The notes beneath the pieces were generated by a model that was not told the DNA's origin, made no database searches, and saw only the letters and a list, made by a program, of their open reading frames with translations. A stretch of DNA of 64,000 bases. It comes from Aquipseudomonas alcaligenes. Its GTDB lineage: Bacteria > Pseudomonadota > Gammaproteobacteria > Pseudomonadales > Pseudomonadaceae. The position numbers and the translations under genes are program-made. Positions 56,814 to 64,000 of this stretch are shown here, in pieces; positions within the stretch are counted from its first letter, which is position 1; every line of letters begins with the position of its first letter. The stretch lies in assembly GCF_900156545.1 (NCBI RefSeq), contig NZ_FTNW01000004.1, forward strand, positions 124,001-188,000, written 5' to 3'.

Positions 56814-57797
56814 ATGAAAGCCCTGCTCTGCAAAGCCTTCGGCCCGGCCTCCAGCCTGGTCCTGGAAGACCTGCCCAGCCCGGAACCGAAGAAGAACGAG
56901 GTGCTGATCGAGGTACACGCTGCCGGGGTCAACTTCCCCGACACCCTGATCATCGAGGGCAAGTACCAGTTCAAGCCGCCCTTCCCCTTCGCCCCGGGCG
57001 GCGAGGCGGCCGGCGTGGTCAAGGCGGTCGGCGAGAAGATCACGCACCTGCGCGCCGGCGACCGGGTCATGGCCCTGACCGGCTGGGGTGGTTTCGCCGA
57101 GGAAGTGGCGGTGCCCGGCTACAACGTGCTGCCGGTGCCCAAGAGCATGGACCTGACCACCGCCGCCGCCTTCGGCATGACCTACGGCACCTCGATGCAT
57201 GCGCTGAAGCAGCGCGCCAACCTGCAGCCGGGCGAGACCCTGCTGGTGCTCGGCGCTTCCGGAGGTGTCGGCCTGGCGGCGGTGGAGATCGGCAAGGCCA
57301 TGGGCGCCAAGGTGATCGCCGCGGCGAGCACCGCCGAGAAGCTGGAAGTGGCGCGTAATGCTGGCGCCGACCACCTGATCAACTACAGCGAGCAGAGCCT
57401 GAAGGACGAGGTGAAGAAGCTCACCGGCGGCCAGGGCGTGGACGTGATCTACGACCCGGTGGGTGGCGAACTGTTCGAGGAGGCCTTCCGCTCCATCGCC
57501 TGGAACGGCCGTTTCCTGGTGGTCGGCTTCGCCGCCGGCGGCGGCATCCCGGCCTTGCCGGCCAACCTGCCGCTGCTCAAGGGCGCGGCGCTGGTCGGGG
57601 TGTTCTGGGGTTCCTTCGCCCAGCGCCAGCCACAGGACAATGCTGCCAACTTCCAGCAGCTGTTCGCCTGGCATGCCGAGGGCAAGCTCAAGCCGCTGGT
57701 GTCGCAGACCTTTCCGCTGGCACGCGGCGGCGAGGCCATCGACGCGCTGGGCCAGCGCAAGGCCGTGGGCAAGGTTGTCGTCCAAGTAAAGGCGTGA
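56814..57797 (+). CDS. NADPH:quinone oxidoreductase family protein (MDR superfamily)
   Basis: This 327-aa protein is a medium-chain dehydrogenase/reductase without the zinc ligands of alcohol dehydrogenases. It begins MKALLCKAFGPASSLVLEDLP, has NFPDTLIIEGKYQFKPPFPFAPGGEAAGVV, and the NADPH-binding Rossmann segment LVLGASGGVGLAAVEIGKAMG near residues 143-163. Members reduce quinones or enoyl compounds; the substrate is not known. It has its own predicted promoter and is followed by a REP palindrome and a terminator. Confidence 0.9.
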   Translation: MKALLCKAFGPASSLVLEDLPSPEPKKNEVLIEVHAAGVNFPDTLIIEGKYQFKPPFPFAPGGEAAGVVKAVGEKITHLRAGDRVMALTGWGGFAEEVAVPGYNVLPVPKSMDLTTAAAFGMTYGTSMHALKQRANLQPGETLLVLGASGGVGLAAVEIGKAMGAKVIAAASTAEKLEVARNAGADHLINYSEQSLKDEVKKLTGGQGVDVIYDPVGGELFEEAFRSIAWNGRFLVVGFAAGGGIPALPANLPLLKGAALVGVFWGSFAQRQPQDNAANFQQLFAWHAEGKLKPLVSQTFPLARGGEAIDALGQRKAVGKVVVQVKA

Positions 57798-57804
57798 CGC
57801 AACT

Positions 57805-57826
57805 CCCTCTCCCGAAGGGAGAGGGG
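57805..57826. repeat. REP-type palindrome after the quinone oxidoreductase gene
   Basis: CCCTCTCCC at 57805-57813 and GGGAGAGGG at 57817-57825 pair around a GAA loop. It is the shortest copy of the family found in hemW. Confidence 0.8.
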
Positions 57827-57848
57827 TGACTCAGCCTATCGAATGAAC

Positions 57849-57876
57849 GAAAAAGCCGCCCTCGGGCGGCTTTCTT
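57849..57876. terminator. Bidirectional terminator between the oxidoreductase and flavoreductase genes
   Basis: An A5 run, stem GCCGCCC / GGGCGGC with a TC loop, and TTTCTTATTT on the other side. Its stem sequence is identical to the terminator at 11915-11943. Confidence 0.9.
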
Positions 57877-57888
57877 ATTTCCGGGCGA

Positions 57889-58857
57889 TCACTCGCGCGG
57901 TGCGTAGGCAAACACGTCGGCGCGCATCTGGTGCGGGTCCATGCCCGCTTCCACCAGCGCATCCAGGGTGCCGTAGACCATCGCCGGCGAGCCGCTGGCG
58001 TAGACGTGCAGCGCCTTGAGGTCTGGGAAATCCTCGCACACCGCCTCGTGCAGCAGGCCGCAGCGACCGCCCCAGGCATCGGCCTCGCTGACCACCCGGT
58101 GCAACTGCAGTCCCGCCTGCTGCTCCCAGTCCTGCCAATGCGGCAGCTGGTAGAAATCGTCGGGATGACGCACGCCCCAGTACAGGTGAACCGGGTGGCT
58201 GAAACCCGCGGCGCGGCAGTGCTCGATCAGGCTGTGCATCTGCGCCATGCCGGTGCCGGCGGCGATCAGCACCAGCGGCCCGGCCGGCAGTTCGGCCAGG
58301 TGGGTGTCGCCGAACGGCATCTGCACCCGCGCCAGACGCGTGCGGCGCAACTGCGCGATGATCTGCCGGCTGCTGTCCTCGCGGGTCAGGATATGCAGTT
58401 CCAGATCACGGCCGGCATGCGGCGCCGAGGCCAGGGAGAAGGCCGACCACTCGCCGTCGTCGCGCTGCAGCAGCAGATACTGCCCGGCGTGGTAGCGCGG
58501 CGTCTTGCCGGCTGGCGCGCGCAGCACCACGCGGCAGACATCGCCACCGACCTCGCTCAGCTCCAGCACCTGGCAGCCAAAAGTGCGCACCGGCAGTTCG
58601 CCGGGGGCGAGCACGCCGTCCCAGTGCAGCACGCAATCTTCCAGCGGCTCGGCCAGGCAGGTGAACAGCTCGCCGTGATCAAGCTCGGTGCCGGCCTGGC
58701 GCACACGGCCCTCGACCAGCAGCGCGGCGCAGATATGGCAGTTGCCGTTGCGGCAGCTCTGCGGGCACTCGTAACCGAGGCGCCGGGCGCCGTCGAGAAT
58801 GCACTCGCCAGGTTGGAGCTCAAGTACCGCGCCGGAGGGTTGCAGGGTGACTTTCAT
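57889..58857 (-). CDS. [2Fe-2S] ferredoxin-flavin NAD(P)H reductase
   Basis: This 322-aa protein has an N-terminal plant-type ferredoxin domain with cysteines CPQSCRNGNCHIC near residues 31-43 and a further Cys near 67, then an FAD domain (about 95-190; RYHAGQYLLLQ and AFSLASAP) and an NAD(P)H domain (IAAGTGMAQMHSLIEH near 208, ending VYASGSPAMVY). It resembles AscD/CDP-deoxyglucoseen reductase and oxygenase reductases. The ATG overlaps the ubiD stop, so it is coupled to ubiD; I recall the same order in P. putida. Its partner is unknown; reduction of flavin or of Ubi enzymes is inference. Confidence 0.88.
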   Translation of the reverse strand: MKVTLQPSGAVLELQPGECILDGARRLGYECPQSCRNGNCHICAALLVEGRVRQAGTELDHGELFTCLAEPLEDCVLHWDGVLAPGELPVRTFGCQVLELSEVGGDVCRVVLRAPAGKTPRYHAGQYLLLQRDDGEWSAFSLASAPHAGRDLELHILTREDSSRQIIAQLRRTRLARVQMPFGDTHLAELPAGPLVLIAAGTGMAQMHSLIEHCRAAGFSHPVHLYWGVRHPDDFYQLPHWQDWEQQAGLQLHRVVSEADAWGGRCGLLHEAVCEDFPDLKALHVYASGSPAMVYGTLDALVEAGMDPHQMRADVFAYAPRE

Positions 58858-60323
58858 CAGTCGATACCGAGGCTCGCCCACAGCTCATCCACGCGCTTGA
58901 CCACCGCCTCGTCGCGCTCGATCACCCGGCCCCATTCGCGGCTGGTCTCGCCCGGCCACTTGTGGGTGGCGTCCAGGCCCATCTTGCTGCCCAGGCCGGA
59001 TACCGGCGAGGCGAAGTCGAGGTAGTCGATCGGCGTATTATCGATCATCACCGTGTCGCGCTTGGGGTCCATGCGCGTGGTGATGGCCCAGATCACGTCG
59101 TTCCAGTCACGGGCGTTGATGTCGTCGTCGGTGACGATGACGAACTTGGTGTACATGAACTGGCGCAGGAACGACCAGACGCCCAGCATCACCCGCTTGG
59201 CATGGCCGGGGTACTGCTTCTTCATCGTCACCACCGCCATGCGGTACGAACAGCCTTCCGGCGGCAGGTAGAAGTCGGTGATCTCCGGGAACTGCTTCTG
59301 CAGGATCGGCACGAACACCTCGTTCAGCGCCACGCCGAGGATCGCCGGCTCATCCGGCGGCCGCCCGGTGTAGGTGCTGTGGTAGATCGGATCGCGCCGA
59401 CGGGTGATGCGCTCGACGGTGAACACCGGGAAGGTGTCGACCTCGTTGTAGTAGCCGGTGTGGTCGCCGTAGGGCCCTTCCGGCGCGGTCTCGCCCGGAT
59501 GGATCACGCCTTCGAGGACGATCTCGGCACTGGCTGGCACCTGCAGATCGGAGCCGATGGCCTTGACCAGTTCGGTGCGGTGGCCGCGCAGCAGGCCGGC
59601 AAAGGCGTATTCGGAGAGGGTGTCCGGCACCGGCGTCACCGCGCCGAGGATGGTCGCCGGATCGGCGCCCAGAGCCACGCACACCGGATAGGGCTTATCC
59701 GGGTGTTTCAGGCACCACTCGCGGAAGTCCAGGGCGCCGCCACGGTGACTGAGCCAGCGCATGATCACCTTGTTGCGGCCGATCACCTGCTGGCGGTAGA
59801 TGCCGAGGTTCTGCCGCTCCTTGTTCGGCCCCTTGGTGATGGTCAGGCCCCAGGTGATCAGCGGCGCGGCGTCGCCCGGCCAGCAGTGCTGGATCGGCAA
59901 CCGGGTCAGATCAACCGCCTCGCCCTCCTCGATCACCTCGTGGCAGGGCGCATCCTTGAGCACCTTGGGCGCCATGCTGATGACCTTCTTGAAGATCGGC
60001 AGCTTGCTCCAGGCATCCTTGAGGCCCTTGGGCGGCTCGGGCTCCTTTAGGAAGGCCAGCAGCTTGCCGATCTCGCGCAGCTCGCCAACATCCTCGGCCC
60101 CCATGCCCAGCGCCACGCGCTTCGGGGTGCCGAACAGGTTGCCGAGCACCGGCACGGCGAAGCCGGTCGGCTGCTCGAACAGCAGCGCAGGGCCGCCCTT
60201 GCGCAAGGTGCGGTCGCAGATTTCGGTCATCTCCAGCACGGGAGAAACCGGGGTCTGAATGCGCTTGAGCTCGCCGCGCTTTTCCAGCTCGCGGATGAAG
60301 TCGCGCAGATCGCGGTACTGCAT
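58857..60323 (-). CDS. ubiD: 4-hydroxy-3-polyprenylbenzoate decarboxylase UbiD
   Basis: UbiD removes the carboxyl group from the ubiquinone precursor with prenylated FMN made by UbiX. The 488-aa protein starts [20 protein letters not shown], has [21 protein letters not shown] near residue 175 and the metal/flavin site [15 protein letters not shown] near 290, both conserved in the family. It is followed by the iron-sulfur flavoreductase with one-base overlap. Upstream lies the rho terminator, so it probably has its own promoter in 60324-60392, which I could not define. Confidence 0.96.
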   Translation of the reverse strand: MQYRDLRDFIRELEKRGELKRIQTPVSPVLEMTEICDRTLRKGGPALLFEQPTGFAVPVLGNLFGTPKRVALGMGAEDVGELREIGKLLAFLKEPEPPKGLKDAWSKLPIFKKVISMAPKVLKDAPCHEVIEEGEAVDLTRLPIQHCWPGDAAPLITWGLTITKGPNKERQNLGIYRQQVIGRNKVIMRWLSHRGGALDFREWCLKHPDKPYPVCVALGADPATILGAVTPVPDTLSEYAFAGLLRGHRTELVKAIGSDLQVPASAEIVLEGVIHPGETAPEGPYGDHTGYYNEVDTFPVFTVERITRRRDPIYHSTYTGRPPDEPAILGVALNEVFVPILQKQFPEITDFYLPPEGCSYRMAVVTMKKQYPGHAKRVMLGVWSFLRQFMYTKFVIVTDDDINARDWNDVIWAITTRMDPKRDTVMIDNTPIDYLDFASPVSGLGSKMGLDATHKWPGETSREWGRVIERDEAVVKRVDELWASLGID

Positions 60324-60392
60324 GCTTGGGCCTCACAGGTCGGGGCGCAAAGTTTAGCGCCGAACTCGGTTATTCAGAAGGCTGCAGAAACG

Positions 60393-60418
60393 CAAAGGCC
60401 GGGTTTCCCCGGCCTTTG
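60393..60418 (-). terminator. Terminator of rho
   Basis: CAAAGGCCGGG and CCCGGCCTTTG pair around a short loop, 15 bp after the rho stop; on the minus strand the stem is followed by CGTTTCTG. It is a GC-rich intrinsic terminator with a short T tract. Confidence 0.75.
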
Positions 60419-60432
60419 TGGCAACGTCTGGA

Positions 60433-61692
<1,260 letters not shown>

Positions 61693-61880
61693 AGGAATGA
61701 CATGATCATGAGGAAGGGAAGGAAAGCACTGGGCTTTACAGGCCGCGCCGCGGAGAAGGCGACTGGATCGCTCGATATTATCGGGGAGGGTGCGTCGGCG
61801 ACGGCTTGAGGGGCAACGGGGAACCCGCTGCAGGCCCGAATGTAACACCGGGTTTGGCGCGACGTCCAGCCTGCGCCCAG

Positions 61881-61910
61881 AAAAAAGCCCCGCACTGTGC
61901 GGGGCTTTTT
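61881..61910 (-). terminator. Terminator of trxA
   Basis: An A6 run, stem GCCCCGCAC / GTGCGGGGC and a T5 run, 10 bp after the trxA stop on the minus strand. It separates trxA from rho. Confidence 0.9.
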
Positions 61911-61919
61911 GCGTGACGC

Positions 61920-62246
61920 TTAGATGTTGGCGTCGAGGAAGGCCGCCAGCTGCGACTTGGACAGGGCGCCGACCTTGGTGGCCTCGACGTTGCCGTTCTT
62001 GAACAGCATCAGGGTCGGAATGCCACGCACGCCGTACTTCGGCGGGGTTTCCTGGTTCTCGTCGATGTTCAGCTTGCAGACCTTCAGCTTGCCGGCATAG
62101 GTCTGGGCAATCTCGTCCAGTACCGGGGCGATCATCTTGCACGGACCGCACCATTCGGCCCAGTAGTCGACCAGAACCGGGCCTTCGGCCTTGATCACGT
62201 CGGCTTCGAAGCTGGCATCGCTGACGTTGGTGATGAAGTCGCTCAT
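61920..62246 (-). CDS. trxA: Thioredoxin 1
   Basis: TrxA is the main cytoplasmic thiol-disulfide reductant. The 108-aa protein has the active site WCGPC at residues 32-36 and the cis-proline motif [11 protein letters not shown] near 74-84. It begins [20 protein letters not shown]. It is divergent from ppx across a 215-bp gap and followed by its own terminator before rho, the trxA-rho order seen also in E. coli. Confidence 0.98.
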   Translation of the reverse strand: MSDFITNVSDASFEADVIKAEGPVLVDYWAEWCGPCKMIAPVLDEIAQTYAGKLKVCKLNIDENQETPPKYGVRGIPTLMLFKNGNVEATKVGALSKSQLAAFLDANI

Positions 62247-62284
62247 GTACAGTCTCCGTGACTCGGAAGCAAAAAAGTGGCGCC

Positions 62285-62313
62285 ATCATAGCCCGCATCC
62301 GTCCATGCTGAAA
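62285..62313 (-). promoter_or_regulatory. Predicted promoter of trxA
   Basis: On the minus strand TTTCAG (62313-62308) and TATGAT (62290-62285) are 17 bp apart, 39 bp upstream of the trxA ATG. Confidence 0.45.
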
Positions 62314-62333
62314 GCCGCTGGCCATTGAGCTTG

Positions 62334-62354
62334 ACTATCAATGCTTTTGATAGT
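62334..62354. promoter_or_regulatory. Perfect 8-5-8 inverted repeat between trxA and ppx
   Basis: ACTATCAA at 62334-62341 and TTGATAGT at 62347-62354 form a perfect palindrome with a 5-base centre. It lies 20 bp upstream of the predicted trxA -35 and overlaps a TTGACT at 62331-62336 that could be a ppx -35. The shape fits a dimeric regulator such as a LysR-type protein. The ATAG/CTAT parts recall OxyR half-sites, but the spacing differs. Confidence 0.45.
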
Positions 62355-62461
62355 GCCGATGAAAGACTACGGCAAGCCGGCCATCGCCGGTTAACATGCA
62401 ACCATTGAGGTGGCCGCTCGCGCAGAGAGAGGGCCGACGTTTTGCCAAGGGACCCTATTGC

Positions 62462-63961
62462 ATGCCCACTACCGCCAAAGAGTTTCCCCTGATCGCCGCC
62501 ATCGACCTGGGCTCCAACAGCTTCCACATGGTGCTGGCCAAGGCCGATCACGGCGAAATCCGCATCCTCGAGCGGCTCGGCGAGAAAGTTCAGCTGGCTG
62601 CGGGCCTGGATGAGGAGCGCCAGCTCAGCGAAGAGGCCATGCAGCGCGGCCTGGACTGCCTGCGCCGCTTTGGCCAGCTGATCCAGGGCCTGCCGCAGGG
62701 CGCCGTGCGCATCGTCGGCACCAACGCCCTGCGCGAGGCGCGCAACCGCGCCGAGTTCATCCGCCGCGCCAACGAGCTGCTCGGCCACCAGGTGGAAGTC
62801 ATCTCCGGTCGCGAGGAAGCGCGCCTGATCTACCTAGGTGTGTCGCACAGCATCGCCGACACCCCCGGCAAGCGCCTGGTCGTCGACATCGGCGGCGGCA
62901 GTACCGAGTTCATCGTCGGCCAGCGCTTCGAGCCGCTGCTGCGCGAGAGCCTGCAGATGGGCTGCGTCAGCTTCACCCAGCGCTACTTCCGTGACGGCAA
63001 GGTCACCCCGGCGCGCTACGCCCAGGCCTACACCGCCGCGCGGCTGGAACTGATGAACATCGAGCAGGGCCTGCAGCGCCTGGGCTGGCAGGAGTCGGTC
63101 GGTGCCTCCGGAACCATTCGCGCCGTGGGCCTGGCGATCAAGGCCGGCGGCCTGGGCAACGGCGAGATCAACCCCGAGGGCCTGGCCTGGCTGAAGCGCA
63201 AGGTGTTCAAGCTGGGCGAGGTGGACAAGCTGGAGATCGACGGCATCAAGCCTGACCGCCGGCAGATTTTCCCGGCCGGCCTAGCCATCGCCGAGGCCAT
63301 CTTCGACGCCCTCGACCTGCAGCGCATGGATCATTCCGAAGGCGCGCTGCGCGAGGGTGTGCTCTACGACCTGCTCGGCCGCCACCATCACGAGGACGTG
63401 CGCGAACGCACCCTGGGCGCGCTGATGGAGCGCTACCACGTCGACCTGCAGCAGGCCGCGCGGGTCGAGGCCAAGGCGTTGCAGGCCCTGGAAAAAGTCG
63501 CCGAGGCCTGGCAACTGGACCAGGACTGGCACCGCGACCTGCTGCAGTGGGGCGCGCGGGTCCACGAGATCGGCCTGGACATCGCCCACTACCAGTACCA
63601 CAAGCATGGCGCCTACCTGATCGAGCACTCGGACCTGTCCGGCTTCTCCCGCCGTGACCAGCTGATGCTGGCCCTGCTGGTGCGCGGCCACCGCCGCAAC
63701 ATCCCCAAGGACCGCTTCGCCGAGTTCGGCGACGACGGCGTGCAGCTGCTGCGCCTGTGCGTACTGCTGCGCTTCGCCATCCTGTTCCACCACATCCGCG
63801 GTACCCAGGAAATGCCCAAGGTGCAGCTCAAGGCCGGCCCGCAGAGCCTCGACCTGACCTTCCCGGAAGGCTGGCTGGCCGCCAACCCGCTGACCCAGGC
63901 CGACTTCGAACAGGAAGCCGAGTGGCTGACCCGCATCAACTTCGTGCTGACCGTGCGCTGA
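62462..63961 (+). CDS. ppx: Exopolyphosphatase
   Basis: Ppx releases phosphate from the ends of polyphosphate chains and is related to GppA. The 499-aa protein has the ASKHA phosphate-binding motifs [14 protein letters not shown] near residue 12 and [14 protein letters not shown] near 142, with the [13 protein letters not shown] segment, and a C-terminal HD-like domain (about 320-499; [19 protein letters not shown]). The ATG at 62462 ([10 protein letters not shown]) is preferred over an in-frame start at 62396. It is divergent from trxA. A terminator palindrome begins after its stop and is cut by the window edge. Confidence 0.96.
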   Translation: MPTTAKEFPLIAAIDLGSNSFHMVLAKADHGEIRILERLGEKVQLAAGLDEERQLSEEAMQRGLDCLRRFGQLIQGLPQGAVRIVGTNALREARNRAEFIRRANELLGHQVEVISGREEARLIYLGVSHSIADTPGKRLVVDIGGGSTEFIVGQRFEPLLRESLQMGCVSFTQRYFRDGKVTPARYAQAYTAARLELMNIEQGLQRLGWQESVGASGTIRAVGLAIKAGGLGNGEINPEGLAWLKRKVFKLGEVDKLEIDGIKPDRRQIFPAGLAIAEAIFDALDLQRMDHSEGALREGVLYDLLGRHHHEDVRERTLGALMERYHVDLQQAARVEAKALQALEKVAEAWQLDQDWHRDLLQWGARVHEIGLDIAHYQYHKHGAYLIEHSDLSGFSRRDQLMLALLVRGHRRNIPKDRFAEFGDDGVQLLRLCVLLRFAILFHHIRGTQEMPKVQLKAGPQSLDLTFPEGWLAANPLTQADFEQEAEWLTRINFVLTVR

Positions 63962-63974
63962 GGATTCTGCGGAC

Positions 63975-64000
63975 ACAAAAAAGGGAGGCCTAGGCCTCCC
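63975..64000 (+). terminator. Terminator after ppx (cut by window end)
   Basis: An A6 run followed by the palindrome GGGAGGCC-TA-GGCCTCCC at 63983-64000. The expected T run lies beyond the window. Confidence 0.75.

Overview
The window is a continuous, gene-dense piece of a high-GC gammaproteobacterial chromosome, almost certainly Pseudomonas in the broad sense (P. aeruginosa / P. mendocina / P. stutzeri side of the genus). The basis is near residue-level recall of many products (PilT 344 aa, MetX 379 aa, PckA 513 aa, RimK 301 aa, ArgA 432 aa, PepP 444 aa, Rho 419 aa) and a gene order that follows two P. aeruginosa PAO1 blocks. No tRNA, rRNA operon, CRISPR, prophage or insertion sequence was seen. 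The only mobile-like DNA is short palindromic REP-type repeats. The single RNA gene found is 6S RNA.

Layout. 1-2 kb: pilU (cut by the window edge) and pilT, the twitching-motility retraction ATPases, on the minus strand. 2-11.4 kb, plus strand: yggS-proC-yggT-yggU, a dynamin-like GTPase with its own promoter, then metX-metW-DUF4426-rdgB-hemW, a DUF3392 membrane protein and a small conserved protein. 11.5-15.1 kb: an unknown 133-aa protein, a bidirectional terminator, then pckA, hslO (Hsp33) and hslR on the minus strand. 15.2-23.8 kb: rimB-rimK, the EnvZ/OmpR pair (AmgS/AmgR type), tex, a thioesterase, gshA and a tiny Rmf/CrpP-like protein. 24-28.6 kb, minus: argA, argE, pit and its DUF47 partner. 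28.7-34.6 kb, plus: a CYTH-CHAD protein, an orphan GspE/PilB-type ATPase, an SPFH-NfeD pair and a lipoprotein hydrolase.

34.7-47 kb, minus: the glycine cleavage operon gcvT-gcvH-gcvP, a two-gene ferric iron ABC uptake system, and the ubiquinone/peptidase cluster ygfB-pepP-ubiH-DUF4442-ubiI. 47.2-48.5 kb, plus: a ZapB-like coiled coil, zapA, 6S RNA and fau (ygfA). 48.5-56.2 kb: a 42-aa membrane peptide, an EVE protein, a CHASE-PAS-GGDEF diguanylate cyclase, and an RbbA-type exporter operon (HlyD, ABC-ABC-permease, permease) preceded by a well-placed ANR/FNR-like box. 56.2-64 kb: a FliL-like protein, a quinone reductase, an iron-sulfur flavoreductase overlapping ubiD, rho, trxA and ppx.

Most of the window is core housekeeping. 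The less ordinary points are: a REP/BIME element that forms the 5' end of hemW; the dynamin-like GTPase inserted in the methionine locus; the ANR-like site 41.5 bp upstream of the predicted start of the exporter operon; the Rmf/CrpP-like mini-protein behind gshA; strong hairpins at the gcv gene junctions, one covering the gcvP ribosome binding site; and twin palindromes splitting the two-component operon. The junction near 11.4-11.9 kb joins blocks that, from memory, are far apart in PAO1, so it is a probable rearrangement breakpoint between species.
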